12,344 bases of DNA from Mycoplasmatota bacterium (GCA_012512795.1 JAAZDL010000012.1:1-12344), one strand, 5' to 3'. Positions 1 to 6,469 are shown, counted from the first letter of the stretch. The notes: generated by a model not told the origin, from the sequence alone. Numbers and translations: made by a program.

Positions 1-270
1 AATTAGATTATCATCACTAATACTAACATTTATAAAGCCTGGGCCAGCAATATTAATATTATAAAATCTATCATCAAATTTTTTAATGATTTTTTCAGCT
101 ATTTCTCTTGGGTTTTCTCCATGCTTTTTAGCAAGACCCATACAAACATTAATTTGAAATTCTCCTAAATCGCGTCTTGAAGAGGACTCCAATGTTACTG
201 TGTCAATTTCATAACCACATTCTTTAATTATTTCTTCAATGTACTTTTCTGTTTCTTTAATAAAACTCAT
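1..270 (-). CDS. argS: Arginyl-tRNA synthetase, N-terminal part (runs off left edge)
   Basis: Ninety codons of an open frame run from an ATG at 270 to the window edge with no stop, so only the 5' end is seen. The reading contains the pattern of the ArgRS N-terminal additional domain (tRNA D-loop recognition): a Gly-Glu-Phe-Gln-x-Asn-Val core near residues 40-46, 'AKKHGENPREIAEKI' near 51-65, and 'IAGPGFINVSIS' near 75-86. In this family the domain precedes the Rossmann catalytic domain with HIGH and KMSKS motifs, which would lie off the edge. The enzyme charges tRNA-Arg in the cytoplasm. The start is supported by GGAGAGG seven bases upstream of ATG. The gene is divergent from the YgjV-family gene. 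The family call is fairly sure; integrity of the rest cannot be judged. Confidence 0.85.
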   Translation of the reverse strand, partial: MSFIKETEKYIEEIIKECGYEIDTVTLESSSRRDLGEFQINVCMGLAKKHGENPREIAEKIIKKFDDRFYNINIAGPGFINVSISDDNLI

Positions 271-294
271 AATTTCCTCTCCTTTATACGATAG

Positions 295-303
295 ATTATA
301 ACA
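295..303 (-). promoter_or_regulatory. Promoter of argS (extended -10)
   Basis: On the minus strand TATAAT (300-295) is preceded by TGT (303-301), a TGn extended -10 element. The -35 region 17 bases upstream is poor, as expected for an extended -10 promoter. Transcription would begin near 288, about 17 bases before the argS ATG. Confidence 0.6.
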
Positions 304-356
304 CAATTAATATCCTTTTTAAATAAAATTATATATCAATTTTTATATTAAAGTAT

Positions 357-362
357 TATAAT
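357..362 (+). promoter_or_regulatory. Likely -10 element of the YgjV-family gene
   Basis: A consensus TATAAT lies 18 bases upstream of the ATG at 381 on the plus strand. No good -35 hexamer is visible at 17-18 bases spacing (best is TATCAA). This is the only plausible promoter in the 110-base divergent spacer for this gene. AAGGAG follows at 370-375. Confidence 0.5.
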
Positions 363-380
363 GTTTAATAAGGAGTAACT

Positions 381-896
381 ATGAATATATTATATGCACA
401 ACTTGTAGGTGCTGCGGCAATGCTTACTTTTTCTTTCTCTGTGCAATGTAGAAAGAAAAAACATATGATGATAGTTCAAATGTTCGCACATTTTTTATTT
501 TCAATACAATATGCTCTTTTAAATGCTTTTGCTGCTAGTTATATGGATTTAGTTGCTGTTATTAGATCTCTTTTATTTTATAAATATGATAAATCTAGAA
601 AAAAAGTTCCAATAAAATTAATAATTCCAGTTTTATTTTGTACTTTAGTAATAGGATATTTTAATTATACTGACATATTATCATTAATACCTCTAGTAAC
701 TGCTCTTTCATATACAATTGGGGCTTCTTTTAAAGATCCAAAAGTATATAAGAAAGTGTTTTCAGTTTGTGCTGCTTTATGGTTTATATATAATTTAACT
801 GTCGGAGCATATGTATGTGTTATTGGAAATTTAGTTGAGATAGCATCAGCCATTATAGCTATTAAAAGAGACAAGAAAAGTAAAAGAAAGTATTAG
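381..896 (+). CDS. YgjV-family integral membrane protein
   Basis: A 171-residue protein made almost wholly of hydrophobic segments (about residues 4-21, 29-49, 52-67, 78-95, 98-115, 124-140 and 141-162), so six or seven membrane spans, with a Lys/Arg-rich cytoplasmic tail at 162-170. The layout, with a basic 'RKKKH' loop near 24-28, a pattern of paired short helices and about 170 residues total, resembles the YgjV family of bacterial inner-membrane proteins, whose function is unknown to me. The start has AAGGAG five bases upstream of ATG. It is a single-gene unit with its own -10 and terminator and is divergent from argS. Membrane location is certain; the family name is a recollection of sequence pattern, not a search. 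Confidence 0.7.
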   Translation: MNILYAQLVGAAAMLTFSFSVQCRKKKHMMIVQMFAHFLFSIQYALLNAFAASYMDLVAVIRSLLFYKYDKSRKKVPIKLIIPVLFCTLVIGYFNYTDILSLIPLVTALSYTIGASFKDPKVYKKVFSVCAALWFIYNLTVGAYVCVIGNLVEIASAIIAIKRDKKSKRKY

Positions 897-922
897 TATT
901 CTTGTGAATATCCGACCTTTTT

Positions 923-964
923 AAAGGAAAAAGAAAATCTAATTTTTGACTTTTTCCTTTTTTT
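923..964 (+). terminator. Intrinsic terminator after the YgjV-family gene
   Basis: A perfect 11-bp stem (AAAGGAAAAAG at 923-933, CTTTTTCCTTT at 950-960) with a 16-base loop is followed by TTTT. Part of the loop and the first bases of the right arm also form the -35 box of the next promoter. Confidence 0.85.
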
Positions 965-974
965 ATGTTATAAT
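946..974 (+). promoter_or_regulatory. Strong promoter of the structured RNA (OLE-like)
   Basis: TTGACT (946-951) and TATAAT (969-974) are separated by exactly 17 bases, a near-consensus housekeeping promoter. Transcription would begin around 981-983, which is where the 5' strand of the RNA's closing helix begins. The -35 lies inside the upstream terminator hairpin. Confidence 0.85.
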
Positions 975-980
975 CTTTTT

Positions 981-1436
981 CGTATGGAGCATTATGCTAG
1001 TCAAACATACTACTCGAAGATGGGGCTAAAAATCCATTAATTGTGCAAAAAGATACTTTATATGTTTTGCTTCTTTCGCCCAGATTGGGGTGAACATATA
1101 ATTTTAGGTTTAAGGAAAAGATGTAATGGCATACATCCAGATTCCTTCTATCAGTTCGCAAATATGAAAGCACATGTCGTGAGTGGTTTATTGGGATTTT
1201 TTGAAAAATAAACTGCAAAAGCGAATAAAAGTAGCACTTGTTTGTCTGGGAAAACCTCTAGCGTGTTCATATTATAAAGATTGAAGTGCGGACTAAGTGG
1301 TGATCGAGTGATCATAAATGGTGACTTGTGATTAGTATTTTTAAAGAGAAATCGCCCGAAGGTAACTGAAGGTAAGTATTAGAGAAATTCAACTCGACCA
1401 AAGCCGTAAAATTAATTTATAGTATTCCATGCGAAA
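981..1436 (+). ncRNA. ole: Large structured RNA, probable OLE RNA (short form)
   Basis: About 450 bases with no credible gene, visibly richer in G and C than the flanks, and started by a consensus promoter. The two ends pair: CGTATGG (981-987) with CCATGCG (1427-1433, one G-U), extendable by three A-U pairs. The next layer is ATACT (1007-1011) with AGTAT (1421-1425). Inside are a hairpin at 988-998, GCAAAA (1045-1050)/TTTTGC (1065-1070), a possible CGCCC (1077-1081)/GGGTG (1088-1092) hairpin, AAGGAA (1112-1117)/TTCCTT (1142-1147) closing GATGTA (1120-1125)/TACATC (1132-1137), GCACTT (1234-1239)/AAGTGC (1284-1289), and TGATC/GATCA (1301-1305, 1310-1314) on a GAGT loop. The RNA ends just before the RBS of an OapA-like gene. 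Known OLE RNAs (ornate, large, ~600 nt, in extremophilic and anaerobic Bacillota) sit beside oapA, bind the OapA membrane protein and affect alcohol, cold and Mg2+ tolerance. The identity rests mainly on the neighbour and architecture, not on an alignment. Confidence 0.7.
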
Positions 1437-1457
1437 TTCCCTAAGGAGTTAGAATTA

Positions 1458-1976
1458 ATGAAAAAAGATAATTGGATAATAAAGGCATTTTTAATGACTT
1501 TTTTTATAGCGCTATTTTTCAGTAGTGCATCGAATTTAATAATAAATAATTGTAATTACATAGCTTTAATTGTACTAGCTATGGCTTTTGTTTTTATCGG
1601 TATTTTTTTTGATATTATTGGAACCGCTGTGTTGACTGCAGAAGAATCTTCTTTCCATGCTAAAAGTTCTAAAAAAATAAAAGGTTCTAAAGAAAGTGTA
1701 TCTTTAATAAAAAATTCTAGTAGAATAGCTAGTATATGTAACGATGTAATAGGAGATATTTGCGGAATTGTTAGTGGTTCAGTAGGAGCAATGCTAGCAT
1801 TACACATTACTAATGTTACACCAATACCTATTTTGTTTTCTTCGCTTATTATTAGCTCTGTTATATCTTCAATAACAGTAGGTGGTAAAGCAATAGGCAA
1901 AAAATATGCTATATTAAAAAGTGATGAAATTATATTCATCGTAGGTAAAATATTATATAAATTTAAAAAGAAATAA
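1458..1976 (+). CDS. oapA: OapA-like (OLE-associated, CorB-like) membrane protein
   Basis: A 172-residue membrane protein with spans near residues 7-30, 34-58, 99-120 and 124-145, a cytoplasmic-looking Lys/Ser-rich stretch at 62-92, and a basic C-terminus. The segment FDIIG (51-55), the 'FHAKSSKKIKGSKES' stretch (66-80), and NDVIGD (95-100; D96 and D100 form a DxxxD motif) match my recollection of a clostridial family often labelled CorB-like Mg2+/Co2+ transporter, to which OLE-associated protein A belongs. OapA is the membrane anchor and RNA-binding partner of OLE RNA. The DRD motif reported for some OapA proteins is not evident. The start has AAGGAG (1443-1448) nine bases before ATG. The gene follows the structured RNA by about 20 bases, so the RNA may be processed from, or share, its transcript. 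Membrane nature is certain; OapA identity is probable. Confidence 0.72.
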   Translation: MKKDNWIIKAFLMTFFIALFFSSASNLIINNCNYIALIVLAMAFVFIGIFFDIIGTAVLTAEESSFHAKSSKKIKGSKESVSLIKNSSRIASICNDVIGDICGIVSGSVGAMLALHITNVTPIPILFSSLIISSVISSITVGGKAIGKKYAILKSDEIIFIVGKILYKFKKK

Positions 1977-2001
1977 AAACATATACTAAGTATATGTTTT
2001 T
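1975..2001. terminator. Bidirectional terminator between oapA and typA
   Basis: A 12-bp stem AAAAACATATAC (1975-1986) / GTATATGTTTTT (1990-2001) with a three-base loop lies between the two convergent genes. It overlaps the oapA stop codon and abuts the typA stop. T-rich tracts follow on both strands (TTATTTATT on plus, TATTTC on minus). Confidence 0.8.
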
Positions 2002-3804
2002 TTATTTATTCTTTCTATATCTTTGTTTTGGATCTAATTCTTTTTTTCTTAACCTTATATTATCAGGAGTAACTTCTACAAGTTCATCTTCTTCAATAAA
2101 TTCTAGAGCTTCCTCTAAAGTAAATTTAATTGGTTTAGTTAAAACAATTGCTTCATCACTACTTTTAGAACGAGTATTCGAGAATTCTTTATTCTTACAA
2201 GGATTAACATCTAAATCATTATCTCTATTATTAATACCTATAATCATACCAATATATATATCTTCGCTAGGGTCTATAAACATACTTCCTCTATCAGATA
2301 AGTTATATAAAGAATAACCAAAAGCTATTCCATTTTCCATTGATACAAGAACACCATTTTTTCTACCTGTTATTTCACCAGCATAAGGTTTATATGAGTC
2401 AAAACTTCTAACCATTATTCCTTCACCTTTAGTATTTGTAATAAAATTACTTCTGTATCCAATAAGTCCTCTAGTTGGTACTGAAAATTCTAATTTAACT
2501 CTTGTCTCTTCAGAAGGAACTAAAGATATCATTATCCCTTTTCTTTCACTTATATCACTTATTATAGTTCCAGAATAGTCACTAGGTATATCTATTAATA
2601 CTTTTTCATAAGGTTCATATTTAACATCATCTATTATTTGAGTTATTACCTCAGGTTTTGAAACTCCTAATTCATATCCTTCTCTTCTCATATTTTCAAT
2701 TAGTATAGATAAATGTAACTCACCTCGTCCTGAAACTTTGAATCCTTCTTGATTTTCCAATGCTTCTATTTCAAGACCGACATTTTTTTCTAATTCTGAT
2801 TCTAATCTTTCTTTTAAATGTCTACTAGTAACAAATTTTCCTGATTTACCTGCGAAAGGAGAATTATTTACATAAAAATTCATTGTTAAAGTTGGTTTTT
2901 CAATTTCTATTTTAGGAAGTGGAACAACATGATTATTATCACAAATAGTATCTCCTATAGATATATCGCTACATCCAGCAATAACAACAATGTCACCGTA
3001 AGTAGCTTCACTTACTTCTTGTCTTTTAATTCCTTCATTTATGAATAATTTAGATATCTTTTCTTTTGATATAGTGCCATCATTTTTAGCTATAGTAACA
3101 GATTCTCCAACTTTAATTTTTCCTTTGTTAATTCTACCAATACCTAGTCTTCCAATAAAATTATCATAATCTAGTGAAGATATTTGTAATTGAAGAGGAT
3201 CATTTTCATTTCCTTCGAATACAGGAGTATTTTCAACAATAGTATCTAATAAAGGTATTATATCACTATTATTGTCATTTTCGTTATATCTAGCTATCCC
3301 TTCTTTGGCAATACCATATATAATTTTAAAATCTAATTGTTCATTAGTAGCTCCAAGTTCACAAAATAAATCAAATGTCATATTAACTACTTCTTCAGCT
3401 CTCGCATCTTTCTTATCTATTTTGTTAATGAATAAAATTGGTTTTAAACCGAATTTTAATGCTTCCTTTAATACAAATCTTGTCTGAGGCATAGGTCCTT
3501 CTGCTGAATCAACTAAAAGAACAACTGTATCAACAGTTTTAATTATTCTTTCTATTTCACTTGAAAAATCTGCGTGACCAGGAGTATCAACAATATTCAT
3601 TTTATACCCTTTGTATCTAATAGCACAGTTTTTAGCTGTAATAGTTATTCCTCTTTCTTTTTCAATATCATTACTATCCATTACCCTATCTGTAACATGT
3701 TCATTCTCTCTAAAAACACCATTTTGTTTAAGTAAAGCATCTACAAGTGTACTTTTACCAGCATCAACATGAGCAACAACAGCAAAATTTATAATTTTAT
3801 TCAT
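2002..3804 (-). CDS. typA: TypA/BipA ribosome-associated translational GTPase
   Basis: A 600-residue protein, the usual TypA length. Seen: G1 loop AHVDAGKST (11-19), G2 ERGITI (50-55), G3 DTPGH (73-77), G4 NKID (127-130), then the EF-Tu domain 2 and EF-G domain III/V blocks with 'VSGRGELHLSILIENMRREG', 'VPTRGLIGYRSNF' and the TypA-specific C-terminal block containing 'RDNDLDVNPCKNKE' and 'ELVEVTPDNIRLRKKELD'. TypA binds the ribosome and supports 50S assembly and stress or cold growth. A longer frame opens at an ATG at 3825, but the promoter would start transcription at about 3827. AAAGGGG, about nine bases before the ATG at 3804, fixes that inner start. The G1 loop has Ala15 where TypA usually has His (HVDHGKT) and Ser18 for Thr. 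Monocistronic. Confidence 0.95.
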   Translation of the reverse strand: MNKIINFAVVAHVDAGKSTLVDALLKQNGVFRENEHVTDRVMDSNDIEKERGITITAKNCAIRYKGYKMNIVDTPGHADFSSEIERIIKTVDTVVLLVDSAEGPMPQTRFVLKEALKFGLKPILFINKIDKKDARAEEVVNMTFDLFCELGATNEQLDFKIIYGIAKEGIARYNENDNNSDIIPLLDTIVENTPVFEGNENDPLQLQISSLDYDNFIGRLGIGRINKGKIKVGESVTIAKNDGTISKEKISKLFINEGIKRQEVSEATYGDIVVIAGCSDISIGDTICDNNHVVPLPKIEIEKPTLTMNFYVNNSPFAGKSGKFVTSRHLKERLESELEKNVGLEIEALENQEGFKVSGRGELHLSILIENMRREGYELGVSKPEVITQIIDDVKYEPYEKVLIDIPSDYSGTIISDISERKGIMISLVPSEETRVKLEFSVPTRGLIGYRSNFITNTKGEGIMVRSFDSYKPYAGEITGRKNGVLVSMENGIAFGYSLYNLSDRGSMFIDPSEDIYIGMIIGINNRDNDLDVNPCKNKEFSNTRSKSSDEAIVLTKPIKFTLEEALEFIEEDELVEVTPDNIRLRKKELDPKQRYRKNK

Positions 3805-3833
3805 TTTAACATCCCCTTTTGACATGCCTACTA

Positions 3834-3862
3834 ATAATACAATATTTTATTGATTTTTACAA
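3834..3862 (-). promoter_or_regulatory. Promoter of typA
   Basis: On the minus strand TTGTAA (3862-3857), 17 bases, TATTAT (3839-3834). The predicted start near 3827 gives a leader of about 23 bases to the ATG at 3804 and rules out the in-frame ATG at 3825 as the main start. Confidence 0.65.
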
Positions 3863-3880
3863 GATTTATTTTAATTCATA

Positions 3881-3921
3881 CAAAAATATTTATTATTTAA
3901 ATAAATTTTTTCTTTTTTTAA
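3881..3921 (-). terminator. Weak AT-only terminator after the Xre-type gene
   Basis: On the minus strand ATTTATT (3906-3900) and AATAAAT (3894-3888) form a stem with a five-base loop, followed by ATTTTTG. The stem holds only A-U pairs, so strength is doubtful. Confidence 0.35.
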
Positions 3922-4179
3922 CTATTTTTTCTCTATTTTATTAAAAAATTTATCCATATCAACAGCTAAAACAACTGATATTTTATAAAGAGACATTAAA
4001 GATAAACCTTCACTTCCCTTAGTACTTTCAAACTTTCTTATAAATTCGGGAGATACTCCTATATCAACAGCTAGCTGCTCTTGAGTTATATTAGATAGTT
4101 TTCTATATTTTATTACATTGTAAGCAATAGTTTCAATAATATTGTTATCAAATTCAAAGTTTCTCTTAAATTTTGCCAT
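3922..4179 (-). CDS. Small Xre-family helix-turn-helix regulator
   Basis: An 85-residue protein with a single HTH_3 (Cro/C1) domain: 'NITQEQLAVDIGVSPEFIRKFE' spans about residues 30-51, with the conserved TQEQLA, GVS and EFIRKFE signature, followed by the helix typical of these repressors, ending in DMDKFF. There is no extra effector domain, so it is likely a dimeric DNA-binding repressor. The frame opens with GTG at 4188, but AGGTGAG five bases upstream of the ATG at 4179 favours that start. It is divergent from the unknown gene at 4282, and a palindrome lies between them, so it probably controls itself and that neighbour. A stand-alone Xre regulator paired with an orphan gene often marks a mobile or accessory module; here that is inference. 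Confidence 0.88.
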   Translation of the reverse strand: MAKFKRNFEFDNNIIETIAYNVIKYRKLSNITQEQLAVDIGVSPEFIRKFESTKGSEGLSLMSLYKISVVLAVDMDKFFNKIEKK

Positions 4180-4229
4180 ACTACTCACCTAAAATAATTG
4201 TACATTTTTTTAAATTTAATTAATGTAAT

Positions 4230-4241
4230 GTATAACTATAC
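4230..4241. promoter_or_regulatory. Palindrome in divergent spacer, possible Xre operator
   Basis: GTATA (4230-4234) and TATAC (4237-4241) are inverted around AC, in the middle of the 102-base spacer between the divergent regulator and unknown genes. It lies just upstream of a TATAAT (4260-4265) that would serve the plus-strand gene. Position and symmetry suit an operator, but AT-rich DNA yields such palindromes by chance. Confidence 0.35.
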
Positions 4242-4259
4242 AAAATGTTTTGTTTGATT

Positions 4260-4265
4260 TATAAT
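4260..4265 (+). promoter_or_regulatory. Likely -10 element of the unknown gene at 4282
   Basis: Consensus TATAAT 16 bases before the ATG. The -35 position (4237-4242, TATACA) is weak and overlaps the palindrome, which would suit repression by the neighbouring HTH protein. Confidence 0.4.
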
Positions 4266-4281
4266 ACTTTTAGGAGAATAT

Positions 4282-4833
4282 ATGATCGAAAATAAAAATA
4301 GTGTTTTTAGCATAAAAATAGAAAAATATTTATTAAATGAAAAAATTTGCAATAGTTCAGATATATTTGCTTTGTTACAAGATAATAACTTATTAAATAT
4401 AATCAACAAATTAAATAATGATACAATTTATGTTGATAGTTTAATTATTCATAAAAAGAAAACAATAACTAAAATTGAAAATTTTATATATAATATAGAT
4501 CAATACATATGTTTTCTAAAAGATATATTTAAAATTAATCAATTAGAAATAAGATATATATTACATTTAACTATTTATTCAAATATAAAATTGTTTACTA
4601 AAGAATTATATTTTTATGATGATAAAGAATTTTACATATCACAGTTTAAGAATATATTATTAAATAAATATAAAAAAAATGTTAAATTAATGTCTCTTTA
4701 TATAGATGATTTAACAATATATAACTTTAATGAATTAGTAAGTATAGTTAATGGCTTAAAAAGACCTTATGTATTATTTGAAAATATTAATAAAGATAAT
4801 ATTAATTACTATAAATATTTATGGGAAAAATAA
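4282..4833 (+). CDS. Unknown protein, divergent from Xre regulator
   Basis: I do not recognise this 183-residue protein. It has no signal peptide or membrane span and is very rich in Ile, Leu, Asn, Lys and Tyr. It looks soluble and largely helical, with long amphipathic stretches at about 10-45 and 65-110, and a C-terminal part with several short acidic patches (YDD 112-114, YIDD near 140) and a Trp three residues from the end. No Cys/His metal cluster and no known catalytic motif is apparent. The start is well supported by AGGAG six bases before ATG. It is transcribed away from the Xre gene and converges on the Fic gene, with only 14 bases between stops. It may be the effector or target of the divergent regulator. 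Composition is even more AT-driven than argS, typA or the hydrogenase, which hints at recent acquisition. Confidence 0.75.
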   Translation: MIENKNSVFSIKIEKYLLNEKICNSSDIFALLQDNNLLNIINKLNNDTIYVDSLIIHKKKTITKIENFIYNIDQYICFLKDIFKINQLEIRYILHLTIYSNIKLFTKELYFYDDKEFYISQFKNILLNKYKKNVKLMSLYIDDLTIYNFNELVSIVNGLKRPYVLFENINKDNINYYKYLWEK

Positions 4834-4856
4834 AATGAACTAAATAATTAGTTCAT
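4822..4856 (-). terminator. Terminator of the Fic gene at the convergent junction
   Basis: A 9-bp inverted repeat ATGAACTAA (4835-4843) / TTAGTTCAT (4848-4856) with a four-base loop lies across the fic stop codon. On the minus strand it is followed by TTTTATTTTT, a good U-tract; on the plus strand the downstream sequence is not U-rich, so it serves mainly fic. Confidence 0.65.
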
Positions 4857-5924
4857 AAATATATCGTACATACTTTTATAACAAAATGTTACTCTATTAG
4901 TTCCTTTTTTCTTTTCTTTAATTAAAAATCCACTATCTACTAGTTTATTAAGAACTTTGTTAACTGAGTTGATATGTAATTTACACTCCGTAACTATATC
5001 ATTTGTAGTAAAAACAATGTTTTTTATTATAGCTGGATATACTTTGTATATTGTAGTTCCACCTATCTCTTTTTTAAATAATTCTAAATCAGATTCATAT
5101 ATTTTATTTAATTTCTTGATTTTTTTAATATTTAAATTGCATTGATTTATTATACATTGAAGTATAAATTTAATAAATTTATTATAATCTAATTCATTAG
5201 TAGTACTTAATAGAGTAAAATAAGTATTTTTTAACTCTTCTATACTTTCTGATAAAAATAGAATAGGGGGTTCTTTTTTATAAAAAGAAAGTTGAATTGG
5301 AATCATTAATCTTCCTAGTTTTCCATTACCAGATACATATGGATGTATTTTTTCAAATTGATAATGTGTCAAAGCTGCTGCTACAAAAGGTTCATCTTCA
5401 GAATCGTTAATGTATTCACACAAATTTTTAATTAAAGAGTTTACCTCAGTATAAACAGGAGGTACAAAAGATACACTTGATCCAGCCAATCCCGGCTTTA
5501 ATATGAACGTTTGCTTCTTTCTTAAGTGTCCACTACCTTTAGTAAGATTATCTTTCTTACAGCCAGTAAAAAACACCTTATGCAACTTATTATATATATC
5601 AACACTAAAACCATTAATATTAGTTTGAGATAATCCTAATACTAAAGCTTTTTTAATATTATTGAATTCTATAACATTATTATTTTTAACTTTGTATGGC
5701 ATAAAAAACATATCATCTTTTGTTAATTTAGTATTATCTATTTTAAATGAATAATATATATCATTAATAAATAAAGATTCTAAAAAATGTTTATAATCAT
5801 AAGACATATTTTTTAAATACCCTTTATATTCTCCATAAGTTTCTTTAGCATCACATAAAAATTTAAGTAATTCATTTGACATTTCATATGTAAACGGTAG
5901 TTTTGTTGCTTTATAAGGTTCCAT
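4848..5924 (-). CDS. Fic-domain protein (Fic_N type) with C-terminal winged helix
   Basis: A 358-residue protein. Residues 1-90 resemble the Fic_N region, and the Fic core follows with the motif HPYVSGNGKLGR at 194-205. The last ~70 residues form a winged helix-turn-helix ('TTNDIVTECKLHINSVNKVL' near 306-325, then GFLIKEKKKGTNR), as is common in this subgroup. Family members transfer AMP (sometimes other phosphate groups) from a nucleotide to protein hydroxyls. The catalytic His194, GNG and Arg205 are kept. Compared with HPFx(D/E)GNGRxxR, the Mg2+-binding acid is Ser198 and the first Arg is Lys202. The self-inhibitory motif (S/T)xxxE(G/N) appears as S59-FKI-D63-N64, with Asp for Glu. The start has AAGGAGG seven bases before ATG. 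It is a single-gene unit converging on the unknown gene. No cognate antitoxin gene is adjacent. Confidence 0.9.
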   Translation of the reverse strand: MEPYKATKLPFTYEMSNELLKFLCDAKETYGEYKGYLKNMSYDYKHFLESLFINDIYYSFKIDNTKLTKDDMFFMPYKVKNNNVIEFNNIKKALVLGLSQTNINGFSVDIYNKLHKVFFTGCKKDNLTKGSGHLRKKQTFILKPGLAGSSVSFVPPVYTEVNSLIKNLCEYINDSEDEPFVAAALTHYQFEKIHPYVSGNGKLGRLMIPIQLSFYKKEPPILFLSESIEELKNTYFTLLSTTNELDYNKFIKFILQCIINQCNLNIKKIKKLNKIYESDLELFKKEIGGTTIYKVYPAIIKNIVFTTNDIVTECKLHINSVNKVLNKLVDSGFLIKEKKKGTNRVTFCYKSMYDIFMN

Positions 5925-5965
5925 ATTTATCCTCCTTCATAACATGATTTTACCACATAAGTATT

Positions 5966-6002
5966 AAAAAATATACATATTTTTATAAATATATGTATAT
6001 TT
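5966..6002 (-). terminator. Terminator of the small membrane-anchored protein gene
   Basis: Stem of 12 A/T-rich pairs (AAATATACATAT 5969-5980 / ATATGTATATTT 5991-6002) with a 10-base loop, just past the stop codon at 6009. On the minus strand the stem is followed by TTTTTTAATAC. Confidence 0.6.
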
Positions 6003-6008
6003 CACAAT

Positions 6009-6389
6009 TTATTTAGGATTTGGATATTCTAGTAAACCTATAGCATATCCTTTTGTCCAAATTATCTTATTTCTTTTTACTTTAAAAGTATAATCTATTT
6101 TATATTTGTAATCTTCAACGTTTTCTTTATTTCTAAAATAATAAACTAAATTAACTTCTCCATCTTTGTTTGGAACGAATGTCCAGTTTAAATTATTACT
6201 AGATGTCTCTTTTAAATTATCATTACTTATTTCATAATTCCACAAATAACCTTCTTCTTCTATATTAAAATAAATAGTTATTTCGTTTTTGTATGTAGCT
6301 AAATATTTTTTATTTGGATTATAAAACATAATTATTAAAGCAACTATAATTGTTATAATAAACATGATAAGATATCTTAAATATTTCAT
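6009..6389 (-). CDS. Small membrane-anchored extracytoplasmic protein, unknown
   Basis: A 126-residue protein with one N-terminal membrane span (about 5-23) after 'MKYLR', lacking a lipobox Cys or evident signal cleavage site, so probably anchored with residues 24-126 outside. The exterior part reads as alternating beta strands: GYLWNYEI (47-54), NWTFVPNKDGEVNLVYYF (68-85) and a Lys/Tyr strand at 93-105. The spacing of the GYxW and W-x-F...DGE elements is reminiscent of the Ig-like chagasin (I42) cysteine-protease-inhibitor fold, but the family's NPTTGY and RPW loops are not conserved, so this is only a fold guess. The start has GGTGA five bases before ATG. Its transcript would begin far upstream (see the leader candidate at 6436-6625), so expression may be controlled by RNA structure. 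Confidence 0.75.
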   Translation of the reverse strand: MKYLRYLIMFIITIIVALIIMFYNPNKKYLATYKNEITIYFNIEEEGYLWNYEISNDNLKETSSNNLNWTFVPNKDGEVNLVYYFRNKENVEDYKYKIDYTFKVKRNKIIWTKGYAIGLLEYPNPK

Positions 6390-6435
6390 TTAATCACCAT
6401 GATAATGATAACATAAAAATAAAAATATACCAACC

Positions 6436-6469
6436 AAAAACGATCCGTTCTGATAAAACAAGATCGTTT
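6436..6469 (-). terminator. Putative terminator or attenuator at the end of the leader RNA
   Basis: AAACGATC (6469-6462) pairs with GATCGTTT (6445-6438) around a 16-base loop and ends in TTTTT then GG. The left arm shares three bases with the preceding CGAAA hairpin, so the two could compete. The U-tract is short, so efficiency is uncertain. Confidence 0.4.

Noticed and set aside
997..1218. A 73-codon minus-strand open frame inside the structured RNA region
   Set aside because: No ribosome binding site, no protein-like pattern, and it lies opposite a promoter-driven RNA with pairing ends.
981..1436. tmRNA, RNase P RNA, SRP RNA or a group I/II intron as the identity of the large RNA
   Set aside because: No tag-peptide reading frame or CCA end, no conserved RNase P or SRP core motifs, no group II domain V, no complete group I P/Q/R/S set, and no split exon around it.
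1556..1939. Minus-strand 127-codon frame opposite oapA
   Set aside because: Antisense shadow: no RBS or promoter, while the plus-strand frame has an RBS, membrane spans and a terminator.
3805..3825. Upstream ATG extending TypA by seven residues
   Set aside because: It would lie two bases from the predicted transcription start with no RBS, while the ATG at 3804 has AAAGGGG at good spacing and matches the family N-terminus.
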